23,477 nt of DNA from RGIG1995 sp045645205 (GCA_045645205.1 JAZRIJ010000028.1:1-23477), one strand, 5' to 3'; positions 8,261 through 16,069 are shown, counted from the first letter of the stretch. Made by a program: numbers and translations. Notes: a model not told the origin generated them from the letters alone.

Positions 8261-9511
8261 TCAGTTATTTTTTTGTTCTCCTAATACTTGCGAAGCTGCC
8301 GAAAGTATGCCTATTTTACCGCTTTCATAAGTTAAGCCGCCCTGAAAATAAGCAATATACGGCGCTTTCATAGGACCGTCGGCTGAAAGCTCGATTGATG
8401 CGCCTTGAGTAAATGTCCCCGCCGCCATAATAACAGCATCAGAGTAGCCGGGCATGTCCCAAGGCTCAGGGGTAACAAAAGCGTCAACCGGTGAGCCTGC
8501 CTGTATACCTCGGCAGAAGGCGCAGAGCTTGTCCCCGTCTTCCATGTGTATGGCTTGTATAATATCAAACCTGTTATCGTTCCATTTCGGATTTGTACGG
8601 TAGCCCATCTTTTCAAAAATATATGCCGCAAAGGCTGCTGTTTTGAGTGCCTGCGCTGTTGTGTGCGGCGCATAGAAAAAACCCTTGTACATATTTTTCA
8701 TTGTGTTCAGCGTACAGCCTGCCTCACTGCCTATACCCACAGATGTAAGTCTGTATGAAATAAGCTCGATTGCCCGCGCGCTTCCGGCAAGATAGCCGCC
8801 TGTTTCAGCCATACCTCCGCCGGGGTTTTTTATAAGCGAGCCTGCAATAACGTCGGCATCCGGTTCGGAGTCTTCAACAAATTCACCGTAGCAGTTATCT
8901 ATAAAAACATACGCATCGGATACTTGCTTGACCGCCCTGTATAGCTCGTTCATTTCGCTGACGGGAATGGTAGGTCTGTCAAGGTATCCTTTTGAACGCT
9001 GAAGATAAACCAGCTTGATTTTTTCGTTTTTTAATATTTCAACTGTTTTTTCAATATCAATCTTGCCTTTCGGTGTCAACTCGATCTGCTTATAAGTAAT
9101 TCCGAAATCTTTAAGACTTCCGTTGTTTTGTCCGTCGTCTTTAAGCCCTATCACCTCATCAAGTGTGTCGTAAGGCTTGCCTGTAACGGACAGCATTACA
9201 TCTCCCGGACGAAGAATTCCGAACAAACCGGTTGAGAGGGTGTGAGTTCCTGAAATAAGGGTATGGCGTACAAGCGCCGCCTCTTTGTTAAACACTCTTG
9301 CGTATATTCTGTCAAGAGTATCTCTGCCTCTGTCATCATATCCGTAGCCGCTTGAACCTGCAAACATCGCCTCGGCGACCCTCTCTTCGCTGAATGCTTC
9401 AAGGACTTTCTTTGTGTTTGTAAACGATATGTTGTCAAAGTGCTTAAACTTATCTTTTAAAGCCTCTTCGGCTTCTTCCGCTAATTTTAATAATCTTTCC
9501 GAAAAAATCAT
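8261..9511 (-). CDS. YnbB-type PLP-dependent C-S lyase (methionine gamma-lyase/aluminum resistance family)
   Basis: This 416-residue fold-type I PLP enzyme has SSGYGYDDRGRDTLDRIYA near residue 53, VRHTLISGTHTLS (81-93), D205 in FIDNCYGEF, and the PLP lysine K228 in SLIKNPGGGMAETGG. These match the Firmicutes family annotated as methionine gamma-lyase or aluminum resistance protein (Bacillus YnbB). The family's in vivo substrate is not settled; a sulfur amino acid such as methionine or cysteine is likely. It sits 10 bases after murD and 12 bases before the lipoprotein gene. Together with the cysteine desulfurase it gives the operon a sulfur amino acid flavour. The ribosome binding site before ATG 9511 is weak (AAGG). 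The gene is complete. Confidence 0.85.
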   Translation of the reverse strand: MIFSERLLKLAEEAEEALKDKFKHFDNISFTNTKKVLEAFSEERVAEAMFAGSSGYGYDDRGRDTLDRIYARVFNKEAALVRHTLISGTHTLSTGLFGILRPGDVMLSVTGKPYDTLDEVIGLKDDGQNNGSLKDFGITYKQIELTPKGKIDIEKTVEILKNEKIKLVYLQRSKGYLDRPTIPVSEMNELYRAVKQVSDAYVFIDNCYGEFVEDSEPDADVIAGSLIKNPGGGMAETGGYLAGSARAIELISYRLTSVGIGSEAGCTLNTMKNMYKGFFYAPHTTAQALKTAAFAAYIFEKMGYRTNPKWNDNRFDIIQAIHMEDGDKLCAFCRGIQAGSPVDAFVTPEPWDMPGYSDAVIMAAGTFTQGASIELSADGPMKAPYIAYFQGGLTYESGKIGILSAASQVLGEQKNN

Positions 9512-9521
9512 AAACCGTTCC

Positions 9522-10901
9522 TTAAACCTTATTCAATACAATGTCTTTGTAAAGTCTTCCCCTGAGCTCAAAGTTTTTGAATTTGTCAAAACTTGCGGCA
9601 GCGGGGGAGAGAAGTACAATATCGCCTTTTTTTGCGGTGTTTGCCGCCAAGATGACCGCATTTTCAAAATCGTCTGTTTCTTTTATAACAGTTCCGCTGT
9701 TTTGGAACTCTCGGCTTTCATCAAACGCTTTTTTTATTTTACCTGAACAAGCGCCCGTAAGAATTACGCACTTGGCCTTTTCTGCAACAACAGGAGCAAG
9801 AGGAGAATAGTCAAGGTTTTTGTCATAACCGCCGCAGATGACTATGAGATTTCTTTGGGTAAATGCGCTTAACGCCGCAATTGTTCGGGTTGGTGTGGAG
9901 TCGATTGAGCTGTTATAAAACTTAACTCCGTTTTTTTCTGACACAAACTCAAGTCTGTGTTCAACTCCTTTGAAGGTCGTTGCCACTTTTTTGTATGCAT
10001 CGGGCGTGGCAAATTTATATGTTGCGCCAATAGCCGCCATATAGTTTTCAATATTGTGTCTTCCGGGAAGCAGAATTTCCTTTGTTTCAAGAATCTTTTC
10101 GCCGTTTACATATATTATTCCGTCTTTTTCGCATATATCGCTGTTGTTACTGCTTGAGAAAAACAGCTTTTCACCCTTTGCTTCGTCAGCCATTTTGACG
10201 GTAATATCATTTTCTGCATTTGTAACAAGTGTTATATCGTTACGGTTCTTGTATATGTTTTTCTTCGCTTCAATGTATTCTTTGTAGTCCGTATGATAGT
10301 CAAGGTGATTGGGGGAAATGTTTGTAACTATTGCAATTTCCGGGGAGGTTGTCATTGTGTGAAGCTGGAATGAGGATAATTCTATTACCGCAAAATCTTC
10401 GGATTTCATTTTGTCAACCTCGGGAAGCAGAGGATTTCCTATATTTCCGCCCAGCCAAACGGTTTTACCCGAAGCTTTTAATATTTCTGAAATAAGGGTA
10501 GTTGTGGTAGTTTTTCCGTCGCTGCCTGTTATGCCTATCTTTGTACAGGGGCAGATGTCAAAAAACACCTGCATTTCACTCGTAAGCAATGAGCCATTTT
10601 TTACTGCTTCAGTAAATTCCGGTTTATCGTAACGGAGTCCCGGAGTGCGAAAAATAATTTCGTCATTTATATCATCAAGATATTCTTTTCCGCAAACAAG
10701 CCTTACACCCTTTTTTTCAAGGTCATTCGCCAAATTTCCCAAAGCTTCTTTTTCTTTCATATCACGGGCTGTAACTACAGCGCTTGCAGAAAGAAGAAAA
10801 TCAATGAGCGGCAGATTTGAAATGCCTATACCGCAGACGGATATTTTTTTGCCTTTTATGGAGTTTTTGTAATTTTGTATCTTGTCTGTAATGATAATCA
10901 C
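9522..10901 (-). CDS. murD: UDP-N-acetylmuramoylalanine--D-glutamate ligase
   Basis: MurD adds D-glutamate to UDP-MurNAc-L-Ala with ATP in cytosolic peptidoglycan precursor synthesis. The N-terminal Rossmann-like domain has VCGIGISNLP, the ATP loop is GITGSDGKTTTT (about 123-134), the Mg-binding part is VIELSSFQLH and NISPNHLDYH, and the end has LLSPAAASFDKFKNFELRG. The frame stays open to 11021, but the promoter at 10929-10957 starts RNA near 10922, so the longer start is excluded. I use the GTG at 10901 (about 459 residues, normal for the family). An ATT at 10892, preceded by AAGGGTGA at good spacing, could be the real start, as the GTG itself has poor spacing. It is the first gene of an eight-gene minus-strand run, away from the usual mur cluster. 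Confidence 0.92.
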   Translation of the reverse strand: MIIITDKIQNYKNSIKGKKISVCGIGISNLPLIDFLLSASAVVTARDMKEKEALGNLANDLEKKGVRLVCGKEYLDDINDEIIFRTPGLRYDKPEFTEAVKNGSLLTSEMQVFFDICPCTKIGITGSDGKTTTTTLISEILKASGKTVWLGGNIGNPLLPEVDKMKSEDFAVIELSSFQLHTMTTSPEIAIVTNISPNHLDYHTDYKEYIEAKKNIYKNRNDITLVTNAENDITVKMADEAKGEKLFFSSSNNSDICEKDGIIYVNGEKILETKEILLPGRHNIENYMAAIGATYKFATPDAYKKVATTFKGVEHRLEFVSEKNGVKFYNSSIDSTPTRTIAALSAFTQRNLIVICGGYDKNLDYSPLAPVVAEKAKCVILTGACSGKIKKAFDESREFQNSGTVIKETDDFENAVILAANTAKKGDIVLLSPAAASFDKFKNFELRGRLYKDIVLNKV

Positions 10902-10928
10902 CCTTATTCTAAAAATGCATACTAATAT

Positions 10929-10957
10929 ATTATATATAAAACAATCTGATATATCAA
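10929..10957 (-). promoter_or_regulatory. Promoter of the murD-led operon
   Basis: On the minus strand TTGATA and TATAAT are spaced by 17 bases. The predicted RNA start is near 10922, only about 20 bases before the murD start. This supports the short MurD form and gives one promoter for the eight genes down to the terminator at 1644-1679. Confidence 0.75.
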
Positions 10958-11099
10958 CCGGTTTCACAAAAAATTCACTTGTTTTCACAGATTTTTCACT
11001 AAAAATATAAGATAAATGCAAAAAATATAAGTAAAATTGCTAAAAATTTTCCGGGAGATACCGCCAATTAAATATATAATAATTTTTGGTTAAATTTAC
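10958..11099. other. AT-rich divergent spacer between murD and purM
   Basis: Apart from the phased repeats at 10963-10999, this spacer is AT-rich with no credible gene. It separates the two divergent promoters at 10929-10957 and 11100-11128. Confidence 0.5.
10963..10999 (-). repeat. Four helically phased GTGAA repeats upstream of the murD promoter
   Basis: On the plus strand TTCAC occurs at 10963, 10974, 10984 and 10995 (steps of 11, 10 and 11 bases); on the minus strand these are GTGAA units just upstream of the -35 box. All four lie on the same DNA face, as for cooperative regulator binding. No known regulator is assigned. Confidence 0.5.
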
Positions 11100-11128
11100 T
11101 TGCAAGAAAGGAGATAATGTGCTATAAT
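11100..11128 (+). promoter_or_regulatory. Promoter of purM
   Basis: TTGCAA, 17 bases, TATAAT. The predicted RNA start is near 11135, leaving a leader of about 60 bases. No clear purine riboswitch fold is seen in it. Confidence 0.75.
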
Positions 11129-11195
11129 ATAAATTAATTATAAATTATTATGCCGTACTGTGTTTTGCGGTAGGGCGGAAATGAGGAAATAAAAT

Positions 11196-12362
11196 ATGAG
11201 TGAAGCATATTTATCAAGAGGCGTATCTGCCGAAAAAACAGATGTTCACAACGCGGTCAAGACATTGGATAAGGGTGTTTTCAAGGGCGCATTCTGTACT
11301 CTTATGCCCGACCCTACGGGAGACGCGGAATACTGTTCTGCAATGCACGCAGACGGCGCAGGTACGAAATCTTCTCTTGCTTACATAAAATTTAAAGAAA
11401 CAGGTGATTACACAGCCTTTTCCGATATTGCGCAGGATTCTATGGTTATGAACCTTGACGACCTTCTTTGCGTAGGCGCGACCGAGGGATTTATTATGTC
11501 AAACACCATAGGCAGAAATGCGCACCGTGTTGACGGAAATGCAGTTAAAGGCGTTATTTCAGGTTATACAGCTTTTGTTGAAAAGATGCGTAGGTACGGA
11601 GTAGATATAACCATGTGCGGAGGCGAGACTGCAGACGTCGGCGACCTTGTTTCCACGCTTATTGTTGACTCCACGTTTTTTGTAAGAATGAGAAGAGACC
11701 ATGTTATAAATTGCGACAATATTAAGGCAGGGGATGTTATTGTCGGCTTTGCATCATCGGGACAGGCTGTATACGAGGATAAATATAATGCAGGTATGGG
11801 TTCAAACGGTCTTACCGCTGCCCGCCACTTGCTTCTTGCGCATGAATATGCCACTAAATATCCGGAAACGTATTCAAACACAATTCCCGATGCGCAGGTA
11901 TACTGCGGAAAATATAAGTTCTCCGATATTCTTCCCGGAACAAACGTAACAGTGGGCGATGCTATTCTTTCTCCCACGAGAACATACGCGCCTATCGTTA
12001 AGGATATTCTTACCGAAAGACGCGAGGCTGTTCACGGCATGGTACATTGTACGGGCGGCGGTCAGGTCAAGTGCAAAAACTTTGGAATAGGACTTCACTA
12101 TATCAAGGATAATCTTTTTGATATTCCTCCGTTGTTCAAGGCAATAAGTGAAAACTCGGATGTTTCAACTGCCGAGATGTACCGAATATTCAATATGGGA
12201 CACAGACTTGAAGTGTTCTGTAGTAAAGATGATGCAGATTTTATGATTAAGATTGCGGAAAAGTACGGTGTTGAAGCAAAGATTGTCGGCCGCGTTGAAG
12301 AAAGCGACAACGGAGCAAACAAGGTTACTATCAGACACAACGGCAAAGAATTTAATTATTAA
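11196..12362 (+). CDS. purM: Phosphoribosylformylglycinamidine cyclo-ligase, long form
   Basis: PurM closes the imidazole ring to make AIR in purine synthesis. The 388-residue protein has HADGAGTKSSLAY (ATP/substrate loop), AQDSMVMNLDDLLCVGA, CGGETADVGDLVSTLIVDST, GMGSNGLTAARH and the C-terminal FNMGHRLEVFC. The pattern and length match the long PurM known from Bacteroidetes (about 390 residues) rather than the roughly 340-residue form of Bacillus and E. coli. A GAGGAAAT ribosome binding site lies about eight bases before the ATG. It stands alone, not with purF, purN or purH. The following kinase gene begins about 30 bases on. As it is isolated from other pur genes, a second, short purM may exist elsewhere in the genome. 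Confidence 0.88.
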   Translation: MSEAYLSRGVSAEKTDVHNAVKTLDKGVFKGAFCTLMPDPTGDAEYCSAMHADGAGTKSSLAYIKFKETGDYTAFSDIAQDSMVMNLDDLLCVGATEGFIMSNTIGRNAHRVDGNAVKGVISGYTAFVEKMRRYGVDITMCGGETADVGDLVSTLIVDSTFFVRMRRDHVINCDNIKAGDVIVGFASSGQAVYEDKYNAGMGSNGLTAARHLLLAHEYATKYPETYSNTIPDAQVYCGKYKFSDILPGTNVTVGDAILSPTRTYAPIVKDILTERREAVHGMVHCTGGGQVKCKNFGIGLHYIKDNLFDIPPLFKAISENSDVSTAEMYRIFNMGHRLEVFCSKDDADFMIKIAEKYGVEAKIVGRVEESDNGANKVTIRHNGKEFNY

Positions 12363-12393
12363 GAAAATACATCACTTATAAAAGAGGGTGGAC

Positions 12394-13332
12394 GTGTTGC
12401 GTAAAAGGATATTGACCGTAGGTAAGGCCGATATGAATATTGTTATGAATATTGGTTCTATTCCGACCGCGGGGCAGACTACCGAGGGATTAGATTATGC
12501 TTATGCTCCCGGCGGAAGAGGGGGAGTGGCTGCAGTGGCATTTGCGGCACTTTCTGCCGATTCAGTATTCTGCGCACGTCTCGGTGATGACGAAAATGGA
12601 GTAAGACTCATAAAATATTATAGCGACTGCGGTGTTGATACAAGGTTTATAACAAGAGACAGGGAAGAGCCTACAGGCTTTTCGGCTGTGATAAACGAAG
12701 CGGGAGGGACAACGAGGACAATATCTTTTCCCGGAGCAAACTTAAGATTTGGAAGAGAGGATCTGGAAAATGCTTTTGTTTGTTATCCCGATGCTTTGTA
12801 TTTGCAGTTTGATCTGCCCGACAGAGAAATTGTTGCATCAACAAGACTGGCGCAAAGGCAGGGTATACCTGTGTTTATAGATGCAGGTCCGAGGAAGATG
12901 GAGCTTGCTTTGGAGCTTCTTGAAAATGTGGAAATTTTTTCTCCCAATGACGAAGAGGTATATCACTATACCGGTATATACCCCGGCGATCCCGAAAGAA
13001 GTCTTAAGGCTTGTATGGCTTTGGCGACAAAGGTCAATGCTAAATATATCGTGCTGAAGCTCGGCAGAAAGGGATGCTTTATTTATGACGGCAAGTACTA
13101 CCATGTTGTGCCGGCATATGATACCACATTTCTTGACGGAGTGGCGGCGGGCGATGTTTTCTCAGCGGCAATGACTACCGAGTATATGCGCCACGGCGAC
13201 ATAAAGGCTGCCTGTGAGTTTGCAAATCTTGCGGCGGCAATTGCCGTATCCCGAGAGGGTTCTTTTGAGGCTGTGCCTACAAGAGACGATGTAGAAAAAT
13301 TTGCCGACAGACTTGGCGTTGAGCTGACTTAA
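12394..13332 (+). CDS. PfkB/ribokinase-family sugar kinase
   Basis: This protein of about 312 residues has the ribokinase pattern: NIGSIPTAGQT near the start, YAPGGRGGVAAVAFAAL in place of the usual GGKGANQA, VFIDAGPRK, FSPNDEEVYHYTG, IVLKLGRKGCFI, and DGVAAGDVFSAA near residues 248-259 in place of D(T/V)xGAGD. The catalytic Asp is kept, but the first Gly of the anion hole is Ala. The substrate is likely a sugar or nucleoside, not assignable. Start: the upstream GTG at 12388 overlaps the GAGGG ribosome binding site, so I prefer the GTG at 12394 or the TTG at 12397. It follows purM closely, which makes ribose or a nucleoside an attractive but unproven substrate. Confidence 0.82.
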   Translation: MLRKRILTVGKADMNIVMNIGSIPTAGQTTEGLDYAYAPGGRGGVAAVAFAALSADSVFCARLGDDENGVRLIKYYSDCGVDTRFITRDREEPTGFSAVINEAGGTTRTISFPGANLRFGREDLENAFVCYPDALYLQFDLPDREIVASTRLAQRQGIPVFIDAGPRKMELALELLENVEIFSPNDEEVYHYTGIYPGDPERSLKACMALATKVNAKYIVLKLGRKGCFIYDGKYYHVVPAYDTTFLDGVAAGDVFSAAMTTEYMRHGDIKAACEFANLAAAIAVSREGSFEAVPTRDDVEKFADRLGVELT

Positions 13333-13339
13333 GAAACAG

Positions 13340-13363
13340 AGGGCGGTGCATTTGTGCCGCCCT
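13340..13363 (+). terminator. GC-rich hairpin between the kinase and hydrolase genes
   Basis: AGGGCGG pairs with CCGCCCT around a ten-base loop, followed by GATATATATTTT. The T run is imperfect, so it may be a partial terminator or an RNA-stabilising hairpin. Confidence 0.5.
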
Positions 13364-13390
13364 GATATATATTTTACGAGAGGGTAAGAA

Positions 13391-14347
13391 ATGGCTTATA
13401 CGAAAGAAAGAAAGAGCTTTGTTTCACCGGACAAGGAAACAGAGATAGTTTATTATGTTTACACACCCGACAGAACACCCAAAGCTGTATTTCAGATAAT
13501 TCACGGTATGTGCGAATATTTTGAGAGATATGAGCATTTTGCAGAATATCTCTGCGATAAGGGAATCGTTGTATGCGGATTTGATATGCGCGGACACGGA
13601 AGAAGCGCAAAGACAAAAGATGATCTGGGTTATTTCGGAGCAAAAAAGGGATATGAATATTTCAGCAAGGACACAGAAGCACTGAGACTTATTATGCGCG
13701 AAAAGTACAGAAGATTGCCTTATATTATGTTTGGACACAGCATGGGAAGTCTTGTGCTCCGAGATTACATTGTTGATCACGGAACGGATATTGACGGAGC
13801 CATTCTCTCGGGAACTGTAGGAGGGAAATATCCGTTGAAGCAGGGGATTGCTTTAACCGAGTTTACAGCAAGGTTTAAGGGCGGACGTTCAAGGATCGAC
13901 TCTTTGAAAGAGGCGATAATGAAGGTATTTGATATGGATTTTCCTGAAAAGACACCGAGAGCCTGGATTTCAAGAGATTCTGCTGTGGGTATTGCAAACG
14001 ATAAAGACGAGCTTTGTGATTTTACGTTTACATCAAGAGGTTTTAATGACTTGCTTAAATTATACAGCAATGTTTCATATCCCGAGTGGGCAAATGATGT
14101 ACCGAAGAGTCTTCCCTTACTTATAATAAGCGGAAGCGATGACCCAATAGGCGGTAAGGGCAAGGGCGTTACAGAGGTATACGAAAGTCTCGTTTGTGCT
14201 GAAATAAACAACCTTACCTTTAAGCTGTATGACGGCGCGCGTCATGAGCTTGTAAATGAAACAAACAAAGAGGAAGTTTTTGATGACATACATGTCTGGT
14301 GCGACAGCGTTATCGAGGGTGTTGTCGAATGTATGAAACTGAACTGA
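13391..14347 (+). CDS. Alpha/beta hydrolase, lysophospholipase/monoacylglycerol lipase-like (serine aminopeptidase S33 family)
   Basis: This 318-residue cytosolic hydrolase has the oxyanion region IIHGMCEYFERY (36-47), FDMRGHGRS (64-72), the nucleophile elbow GHSMG with Ser117, the acid Asp in LLIISGSDDPIGG and the base His in YDGARHELVNE. The pattern matches Hydrolase_4 (lysophospholipase/PldB-like). No signal peptide is seen. An AGAGGG ribosome binding site precedes the ATG by about seven bases. It lies 16 bases upstream of ruvX and after the hairpin at 13340-13363. The likely substrate is a lipid ester or small acyl compound; this is not settled. Confidence 0.85.
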   Translation: MAYTKERKSFVSPDKETEIVYYVYTPDRTPKAVFQIIHGMCEYFERYEHFAEYLCDKGIVVCGFDMRGHGRSAKTKDDLGYFGAKKGYEYFSKDTEALRLIMREKYRRLPYIMFGHSMGSLVLRDYIVDHGTDIDGAILSGTVGGKYPLKQGIALTEFTARFKGGRSRIDSLKEAIMKVFDMDFPEKTPRAWISRDSAVGIANDKDELCDFTFTSRGFNDLLKLYSNVSYPEWANDVPKSLPLLIISGSDDPIGGKGKGVTEVYESLVCAEINNLTFKLYDGARHELVNETNKEEVFDDIHVWCDSVIEGVVECMKLN

Positions 14348-14363
14348 CGGAGATTTATAGAAG

Positions 14364-14783
14364 ATGGCAAAGAAGATTTTGGGAATAGACTATGGCGAGG
14401 CAAGAACGGGCTTGGCAGTCAGCGATGCGTTGGGTTTTCTTGCAAACGGTATAGGTAATATTGAAGAACGCGATATAAACAGACTTATAAATAAGATTGC
14501 CGAAAAGGCAACCGAGCTTTCGGTTGAAAAGATTGTGCTTGGTAATCCTGTTAATATGAACGGAACATTGGGGCCGAAAGCCGAAAAGGTTGCAAGATTA
14601 GCCGAGAGACTGAAAGAAAAAACGGGACTGCCAGTTGTGCTTTTTGATGAACGGTGCACAACAATGGCGGCGCACCAGTTTTTAAACGAAACAAATACAA
14701 GAGGCAAAAAAAGAAAGGGCGTTGTAGATACCCTATCCGCTCAAATTATATTGCAGAATTATTTGGACAGCAATAAGGCTTGA
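14364..14783 (+). CDS. ruvX: Putative pre-16S rRNA nuclease / Holliday junction resolvase-like
   Basis: The 139-residue RNase H-like protein has GIDYGEARTGLAVSD (5-19) with the first catalytic Asp, IVLGNPVNMNGTLGP, VVLFDERCTTMAAHQFL and VDTLSAQIILQNYLDS at the end with the last acidic site. This is the YqgF/RuvX family, which trims the 5' end of 16S rRNA and was first proposed as a resolvase. Length is normal. It follows the hydrolase by 16 bases and is closed by the terminator at 14822-14851. In many Firmicutes it follows alaS; here it does not. The gene looks complete. Confidence 0.9.
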   Translation: MAKKILGIDYGEARTGLAVSDALGFLANGIGNIEERDINRLINKIAEKATELSVEKIVLGNPVNMNGTLGPKAEKVARLAERLKEKTGLPVVLFDERCTTMAAHQFLNETNTRGKKRKGVVDTLSAQIILQNYLDSNKA

Positions 14784-14821
14784 AACTTCTAAAAACTTCA
14801 AACTGCCTGTTCTTTAAAAAT

Positions 14822-14851
14822 AACAAAAGCCCTTTTTGAAGGGCTTTTGTT
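14822..14851. terminator. Terminator between ruvX and rnpB
   Basis: A perfect 13-base inverted repeat (AACAAAAGCCCTT and its complement) has a four-base centre, with T-rich ends on both strands. It serves ruvX on the plus strand and rnpB on the minus strand. Confidence 0.85.
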
Positions 14852-14861
14852 GAAAAATGGT

Positions 14862-15290
14862 TATATCAGACTTGTAAGCCGGGTTCTGTGGAAAGCAAAA
14901 AAGCTTAACTGCGTTCATCTATCTTCGCTTGCCGTTACCGACAAGCTTCGGGTAAAAATACCCGTGCCACCCAAGAGTAAACGGCGGGCAACCGCTTGCA
15001 AAAATGCAATACTCTTATACGGTGTTGCTTCGGATAGGGTTTACATTTCCGCTATGTTACCATAGCGCAAGGTGAGCTCTTACCTCGCCTTTCCACCCTT
15101 ACCCATAAACAATAAACAGCATAAAACTAATTGTTAAAGCTGATAGAATTTTATAGGCGGTATATCTCTGTTGCACTCTCCCGGGAGTCGCCTCCGGCGG
15201 ACGTTATCCGTTATCCTGCCCTGTGAAGCCCGGACTTTCCTCGCGATAAGACCTTTCGGCATGATATCACGCGAACGCACCGTCTGGTAC
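14862..15290 (-). ncRNA. rnpB: RNase P RNA, type A-like
   Basis: Read on the minus strand, this shows the hallmark blocks: GAGGAAAGTCCGGGCTTCAC near the 5' end (15225-15245), CAGGGCAGGATAACG just after it, GGGTAAGGGTGGAAAGGCGA in the middle, and ACAGAACCCGGCTTAC with the universal 3' block around 14872-14892. A P1 stem can form between CAGAC near the start and GTCTG near the 3' end. The RNA is the catalytic part of RNase P, which removes tRNA 5' leaders. Length is about 430 bases; the ends are estimated from the promoter and P1. Part of the P12 region (15105-15165) is AT-rich. Open frames read through it on both strands are artefacts. Confidence 0.95.
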
Positions 15291-15296
15291 ATACAT

Positions 15297-15325
15297 ATTA
15301 TATTGATTTTATATTTCTTTGTCAA
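15297..15325 (-). promoter_or_regulatory. Promoter of rnpB
   Basis: On the minus strand a perfect TTGACA and TATAAT are spaced by 17 bases. RNA should start near 15290. Its -35 box is only about 20 bases from the start codon of the divergent YgjP-like gene. Confidence 0.9.
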
Positions 15326-15345
15326 GTTTAGCAGGGGATAAAATA

Positions 15346-16020
15346 ATGGATAAGCTTATTTTTGATGGAATTGAAATTAAGATAATCAGAAAAAGAATAA
15401 AAAATATGTATCTCAGGGTTAACAAAGAGGGAGTAATTGTTGTTTCAGTACCGTTATTTTTATCTGATGATGCTGTAACGGATTTTGTTATGTCTAAAGA
15501 TAAGTGGATAAAGGACGCTTTAGGCAGAAAGGCTGAAAAAAACAGTTATGTAGACGCTTTTGATGAAGGGGAAGAGCGGTACTTGTTTGGCAAAAAATAT
15601 ACGCTTCATACCGATACTTCGAAGAAGAGCGGATATTATTTCAGAGGAAACGATATTGTTATTTGCGTAGGTGAGAACAGCACTGTTGAATCGAGAAGAA
15701 AAGCATTGGCTAATGTATACCGTGATGCTATGGAGCAGATTTTGCCTGAGATTGCCTGTAGGTGTGAAAAGAAGTCGGGGCTTTATGCTGACGAATGGCG
15801 TGTAAGGGATATGAAAACAAGATGGGGAAGCTGTAACACAAAAGATAAAAGAATATGGATTTCTCTGTGGCTAATAGAAAAATCTCCCAAGTGCTTGGAA
15901 GCTGTAATATTTCATGAACTTGCACACTTAAGGGTTAAGGGACATAACAAGGAGTTTTATGCTTTGGTTGAAAAAATATGCCCGAATTACCGCGATGCAG
16001 AAAAGGTTTTGAAAAAATAA
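15346..16020 (+). CDS. YgjP-like zinc metallopeptidase (M48/DUF45 family)
   Basis: This 224-residue protein has KRIKNMYLRV near the N-terminus, MKTRWGSC (156-163), and the zinc motif HELAH (190-194) with a third ligand His200 in the HxxxxxH arrangement typical of the YgjP family, followed by KEFYALVEKICPNY. YgjP/WLM-type peptidases are widespread; their targets are mostly unknown. The start is the ATG at 15346, preceded by AGGGG at eight bases; a longer frame to 15319 would overlap the rnpB promoter and is rejected. No clear plus-strand promoter is visible upstream, where only rnpB DNA lies. Confidence 0.85.
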   Translation: MDKLIFDGIEIKIIRKRIKNMYLRVNKEGVIVVSVPLFLSDDAVTDFVMSKDKWIKDALGRKAEKNSYVDAFDEGEERYLFGKKYTLHTDTSKKSGYYFRGNDIVICVGENSTVESRRKALANVYRDAMEQILPEIACRCEKKSGLYADEWRVRDMKTRWGSCNTKDKRIWISLWLIEKSPKCLEAVIFHELAHLRVKGHNKEFYALVEKICPNYRDAEKVLKK

Positions 16021-16040
16021 AATGTATTCGAAAAAAGCAC

Positions 16041-16069
16041 TTGACAAAATTCTATTGTTTTGTTATAAT
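16041..16069 (+). promoter_or_regulatory. Promoter of tRNA-Thr
   Basis: A perfect TTGACA and TATAAT with a 17-base spacer, just upstream of the tRNA. Confidence 0.85.

Noticed and set aside
8368..8673. 101-residue minus-strand frame inside the YnbB-type lyase
   Set aside because: It is a shadow of the real frame; composition is Arg/Gln/His rich and there is no ribosome binding site.
10902..11021. N-terminal extension of MurD to 11021
   Set aside because: It runs past the promoter at 10929-10957; the extra residues do not resemble MurD and would not be transcribed from that promoter.
11129..11195. Purine riboswitch before purM
   Set aside because: The leader is only about 60 bases and lacks the conserved purine riboswitch core; no fold was found.
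14847..15325. Two short open frames over rnpB (14847-15065 plus strand, 15134-15325 minus strand)
   Set aside because: They lie within the RNase P RNA, which has clear hallmark blocks and promoter; the frames have no family resemblance or ribosome binding site.
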